From: Treponema sp. | Lineage (GTDB): Bacteria; Spirochaetota; Spirochaetia; Treponematales; Treponemataceae | Direction of reading: 5' to 3' | DNA length: 64,000 nt | Assembly (NCBI GenBank): GCA_017449285.1 | Contig: JAFSJX010000098.1 | Coordinates: 1-64,000 of the forward strand | Shown: in pieces, positions 60,918 to 64,000 of the stretch | Position numbering within the stretch: position 1 is the stretch's first letter | Layout of the letters: each line of letters starts with the position of its first letter | The notes under the pieces: generated by a model | Seen by the model: only the letters and a program-made list of their open reading frames with translations | What the model was told of the DNA's origin: nothing | The model's database searches: none | Program-made: the position numbers and the translations under genes

Positions 60918-63900
60918 ATGAAAAAAACAGTAAACGGAATTTTTACCCCGCTTGACGGCGAAATTTTTTACAAGATTGAAAACTACGACTGCATGGAAGA
61001 TTTTTTTATGACCATCACCAGTTCTTCCGATGTATGGAATTTCTGCTGGTCTCAGGGAGGCATTACCGCCGGAAGAATAAACTGCGACTACGCCATCTTC
61101 CCATATTACACCGCCGACAAAGTAAGCGATTCCAAATTGACCACAGGCCACTATGCCGCCATCGCCGTAAAAAATGCTGACGGCAGTACCGAAATCTGGG
61201 AACCATTCGCCTCACTCCTCTGCAACACCGGCGCACGTTTCCGTCAAGAAGATTACATTACCCGCAACATCTACAAGAATGCCAACGGCACAAAAGTCTG
61301 GTTTGAAGAAATCAATTCAAAGCTGAACCTCGCTTTCCGCTACGGATGGACTTCTTCCGCCGAATTCGGACTTGTGCGCCTAACTCGCATTGAAAATTTG
61401 GGCGGCACTCCGCGCAATCTTGTTGTCCTTGACGGCTGCCGCAACATCATGCCCGCCTGCACCGACGCCAGTTTTCAAAACGGCAATTCCGTCCTGCTCG
61501 ACGCATACAAAAAGACCGACCTTGATGCAAAAGCAAACCTCGCACTCTTTTCTGTCTCATCCGTCGTCACCGACAAAGCCGAGCCGAGCGAAGGACTGCT
61601 TGCAAACGTCAGCTGGTTCACTACGGACGACGGATTGTTTCTTTCCCCCGACACTCCCGCGCAATTTTTTGCCGCAGACGGTGACGCATCAAAACTCCAG
61701 CCGGCAGCCGTGGTCAAAGGCGAGCGTCCTTCCTGCTTCATCGCACGTACGGTCACGCTTGGCGCACAGCAATGCGATTTGTGGGAGCAAGTGTTTGACA
61801 CCTCTCTCACCGCAAGCCGCATCGTAGCCCTCCAGCACACGCTCGCCGACAGAGCCGCCGCCCGCAAATCACTGCTTGCCGACATCGCCGCCACCGAAAA
61901 CCTGATGACCCAATACCTCAAGGAAGCGGACGGTCTTCAAAAAACAGCCGCCACCATGACCGGCGTACACCATCAGGCAAATGTGATGTTCAACATCATG
62001 CGCGGCGGATTTTTTGCAGACAACGGCAAAATCAATGCCCCCGACCTGCTCTCATTCATCAAGAGCCGCAACGCCACCAAGCACGATGCGGCAAAAACGG
62101 CTCTCGGCGACCTTGCCGAAAAATGCTCCATCCCCAAAGACGACATCTTGCAGAAAATCACCAAGGCAAACGACCCGCAGCTTATCCGCCTTACGCTGGA
62201 ATACATGCCGCTCATTTTCAGCCGCCGCCACGGAGACCCCAGCCGTCCGTGGAATCGCTTCAACATTCGCCTTGTAGACGCGGAGAAAAATCCCATCCTC
62301 AACTACGAAGGCAACTGGCGCGACATTTTCCAAAACTGGGAAGCGCTCGCCATGAGTTACCCCGCATACATCCCCAACATGACCGCAAAATTCCTGAACG
62401 CGATGACTGCTGACGGCTTTAATCCCTACCGCATTTCCCGCGCCGGAATCGACTGGGAATGTCCTGACCCAACAAATCCGTGGGCGCAGTACGGCTACTG
62501 GGGCGACCATCAGGTAATTTACCTGCAAAAATTCCTTGAACTGTGGAACAAGGCTGATTCCGCCGCATTCTACGGAAGCCTGAACAATGTGCTGTACACC
62601 AGCACAAACATTCCCTACCGCCTCAAATCTTACGCCGAAATTCTCTCTGCACCGCATTCCTCCATTGCCTTCGACAAGCCGCTGAGCGATTCCCTTATCG
62701 AAAAAAGCAAGGATTATGGAAGCGACGCAAAACTGATTATGGGCGCAGACAGTCAGCCCGCTCTGGTTTCGTTCACTGCAAAACTCCTGCAAATCGTCAT
62801 CGCAAAGGCAGCAAACCTTGTTCCCGGCGGCGGTATCTGGATGAATACACAACGCCCCGAATGGAACGATGCAAACAACGCGCTCGCGGGCTGGGGTCTT
62901 TCTGTGGTCACGCTTTGCTACCTGCACCGAATGCTCTGCTTCCTGATTGACGTATACACAAAAGCCGCGCAAAAATCTTTTGCCATCCCCAAAGCCGTTG
63001 CGGACTGCTTCACCTCGCTTTCCGCACTCTACAAAAATGCTGACATCGCGCAGGCAATCGCCAACGACAAAGCCCGCAAAACCTTTACCGACAGCGCGGG
63101 AAAAATCTTTGAGGCAGAGCGCAACGAACTCTACGCAAACGGCTACGCCTCTGGCACAACCGAACTTTCCGCAGAGCAAATTGTTTCTTCGCTCAAAGCA
63201 ATTCTCGCCATGGTCAAGGAAAGCATCATGGCAAACAAGCGCGAAGACGGACTGTACCACACCTACAACACGATGATTGCCACAGCCGACAGCATGAAAA
63301 TCGTCCGTCTGCAGGAAATGCTCGAAGGACAGGTTGCCATTCTTTCCGCTGGTCTGCTTTCCAGCACCGAAGCCCTGCAACTCTTGTCTGCACTCAAAAA
63401 AAGCCCGCTTTTTGAACAGCGACAGAATTCGTACATCCTCTACCCCAACAAGGAACTTCCCGCGTTCACCGCAAAGAACAATATCAATGCAGAAAGAATT
63501 GCGCCGCTTGCAGACCTCATTTCCCGCACAGGCAACGCCATTCTGGAAAAAGACTGCGACGGCATCTATCACTTCAACGCCACTTTCCACAACGCGCGGA
63601 TTATGGAAAACACCGTCACCGCTTTTGCCCCTGAAGTCCGCCCCAACGCAGAAGAACTTACCGCGCTTCACACGCTATACGAAGAAACTTTTAACCACCA
63701 GAATTTTACAGGCAGAAGCGGCACGTTCTACGCCTACGAAGGACTGGGAAGCATCTACTGGCACATGGTCAGTAAACTCCTTCTCGCCGTCCAAGAACAC
63801 GCACTCAAAGCCTACGCTAATGGCGACAAAAATGCCCCCGCCCTTTGCAAAGCCTACTACGAAGTGCGCAAGGGACTCAGTTTCAACAAGACCCCGGAAC

Positions 63901-64000
63901 TGTACGGCGCGTTCCCATCCGACCCGTATTCCCACACACCAAGCGGAAAAGGCGCAAAACAACCGGGCATGACCGGCCAAGTGAAAGAAGAAGTGCTTAC
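60918..64000 (+). CDS. GH94/GH149/GH161-type glycoside phosphorylase (partial, runs off the end)
   Basis: At least 1027 aa, open to the end of the window. AGGAG lies 6 nt before the ATG, and there is no signal peptide, so it is cytoplasmic. N-terminal beta-sandwich: FFMTITSSSDVWNFCWSQGG (about 29-48). The alpha/alpha barrel part shows RPWNRFNIRL, NYEGNWRDIFQNWEALA, ECPDPTNPWAQYGYWGDHQ (central Asp candidate near residue 535) and near the end DPYSHTP...QPGMTGQVKEE. This layout is that of inverting glycoside phosphorylases; the length and the laminarinase context favour a GH161-like beta-1,3-glucan phosphorylase. It would yield glucose-1-phosphate without using ATP. The subfamily is inference. 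Confidence 0.75.
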   Translation, partial: MKKTVNGIFTPLDGEIFYKIENYDCMEDFFMTITSSSDVWNFCWSQGGITAGRINCDYAIFPYYTADKVSDSKLTTGHYAAIAVKNADGSTEIWEPFASLLCNTGARFRQEDYITRNIYKNANGTKVWFEEINSKLNLAFRYGWTSSAEFGLVRLTRIENLGGTPRNLVVLDGCRNIMPACTDASFQNGNSVLLDAYKKTDLDAKANLALFSVSSVVTDKAEPSEGLLANVSWFTTDDGLFLSPDTPAQFFAADGDASKLQPAAVVKGERPSCFIARTVTLGAQQCDLWEQVFDTSLTASRIVALQHTLADRAAARKSLLADIAATENLMTQYLKEADGLQKTAATMTGVHHQANVMFNIMRGGFFADNGKINAPDLLSFIKSRNATKHDAAKTALGDLAEKCSIPKDDILQKITKANDPQLIRLTLEYMPLIFSRRHGDPSRPWNRFNIRLVDAEKNPILNYEGNWRDIFQNWEALAMSYPAYIPNMTAKFLNAMTADGFNPYRISRAGIDWECPDPTNPWAQYGYWGDHQVIYLQKFLELWNKADSAAFYGSLNNVLYTSTNIPYRLKSYAEILSAPHSSIAFDKPLSDSLIEKSKDYGSDAKLIMGADSQPALVSFTAKLLQIVIAKAANLVPGGGIWMNTQRPEWNDANNALAGWGLSVVTLCYLHRMLCFLIDVYTKAAQKSFAIPKAVADCFTSLSALYKNADIAQAIANDKARKTFTDSAGKIFEAERNELYANGYASGTTELSAEQIVSSLKAILAMVKESIMANKREDGLYHTYNTMIATADSMKIVRLQEMLEGQVAILSAGLLSSTEALQLLSALKKSPLFEQRQNSYILYPNKELPAFTAKNNINAERIAPLADLISRTGNAILEKDCDGIYHFNATFHNARIMENTVTAFAPEVRPNAEELTALHTLYEETFNHQNFTGRSGTFYAYEGLGSIYWHMVSKLLLAVQEHALKAYANGDKNAPALCKAYYEVRKGLSFNKTPELYGAFPSDPYSHTPSGKGAKQPGMTGQVKEEVL

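Noticed and set aside
60918-63980. Long minus-strand frames opposite the phosphorylase gene (for example 62052-63671)
   Set aside because: They lie fully within the plus-strand gene, have no ribosome-binding site and no recognisable domains.

Overview
The window looks like a piece of a gut or rumen Treponema-type spirochete chromosome. The reasons are the many secreted lipoproteins with relaxed lipoboxes, outer-membrane beta-barrel proteins in polysaccharide loci that have no SusC/SusD genes, a Cache-type chemoreceptor, a SpoIIE-type phosphatase, and several starts that appear to be leaderless. This assignment is inference from gene content and sequence style, not from a database comparison.

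Layout. (1) 50-463: a VanZ-like membrane protein. (2) 529-17495, minus strand: a beta-1,4-galactan utilisation locus. Transcription runs galK, a LacI-type repressor, a MalEFG-like importer, a GH35 beta-galactosidase, a GH53 galactanase with a CBM61-like tail, an outer-membrane barrel, two carbohydrate-binding-like lipoproteins, a second GH53 lipoprotein, and a 589-aa lipoprotein with its own promoter. (3) 17576-19594: hisG and hisB, with a GxxExxY (PD-(D/E)XK) gene bounded by short inverted repeats lodged between them. (4) 19605-27250: a chemoreceptor, tRNA-Ala(GGC), a small membrane protein, a SpoIIE phosphatase, malic enzyme, a NapH-like 4Fe-4S protein and a CD1871A-type CXXC protein. (5) 27258-36607: a type I restriction-modification island (hsdR, AlbA/Schlafen-like protein, GIY-YIG nuclease in a palindromic repeat, hsdS, ORF6N-PLD protein, hsdM). 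(6) 36654-40217: a TlpA thioredoxin, an XRE remnant with a 40-bp palindrome, flavodiiron protein fprA and UxaA. (7) 40298-64000: a beta-1,3-glucan locus with a YesMN-like two-component system, a GH3 enzyme of reversed domain order, an Rpn-type nuclease gene, large binding lipoproteins, a GH16 laminarinase, a glycosidase fused to a probable outer-membrane barrel, a CBM9 lipoprotein, a LplABC-like importer and a divergent GH94/149/161-type phosphorylase that runs off the end.

How the genes work together. In both sugar loci, surface enzymes and binding lipoproteins cut and hold the polymer, a barrel may pass oligomers through the outer membrane, a CUT1 ABC importer takes them in, and cytoplasmic enzymes finish the job: GH35 plus GalK for galactan, GH3 plus the phosphorylase for beta-glucan. 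Neither importer has its ATPase here, so a shared MsmX-like ATPase is likely encoded elsewhere. The galactan locus carries two LacI operators placed over the promoter. The glucan locus carries a shared motif, CCGAAA-N8-CCTTTC-N-GAAAA, upstream of three transcription units.

Most notable observations: a GIY-YIG nuclease gene sitting exactly between the two halves of a repeat whose empty copies lie next to it; a glycosidase-barrel fusion; a small nuclease gene with inverted repeats inside the his operon; a restriction island that seems to split a redox operon; and at least five genes whose -10 box lies only 5-7 nt before the start codon.
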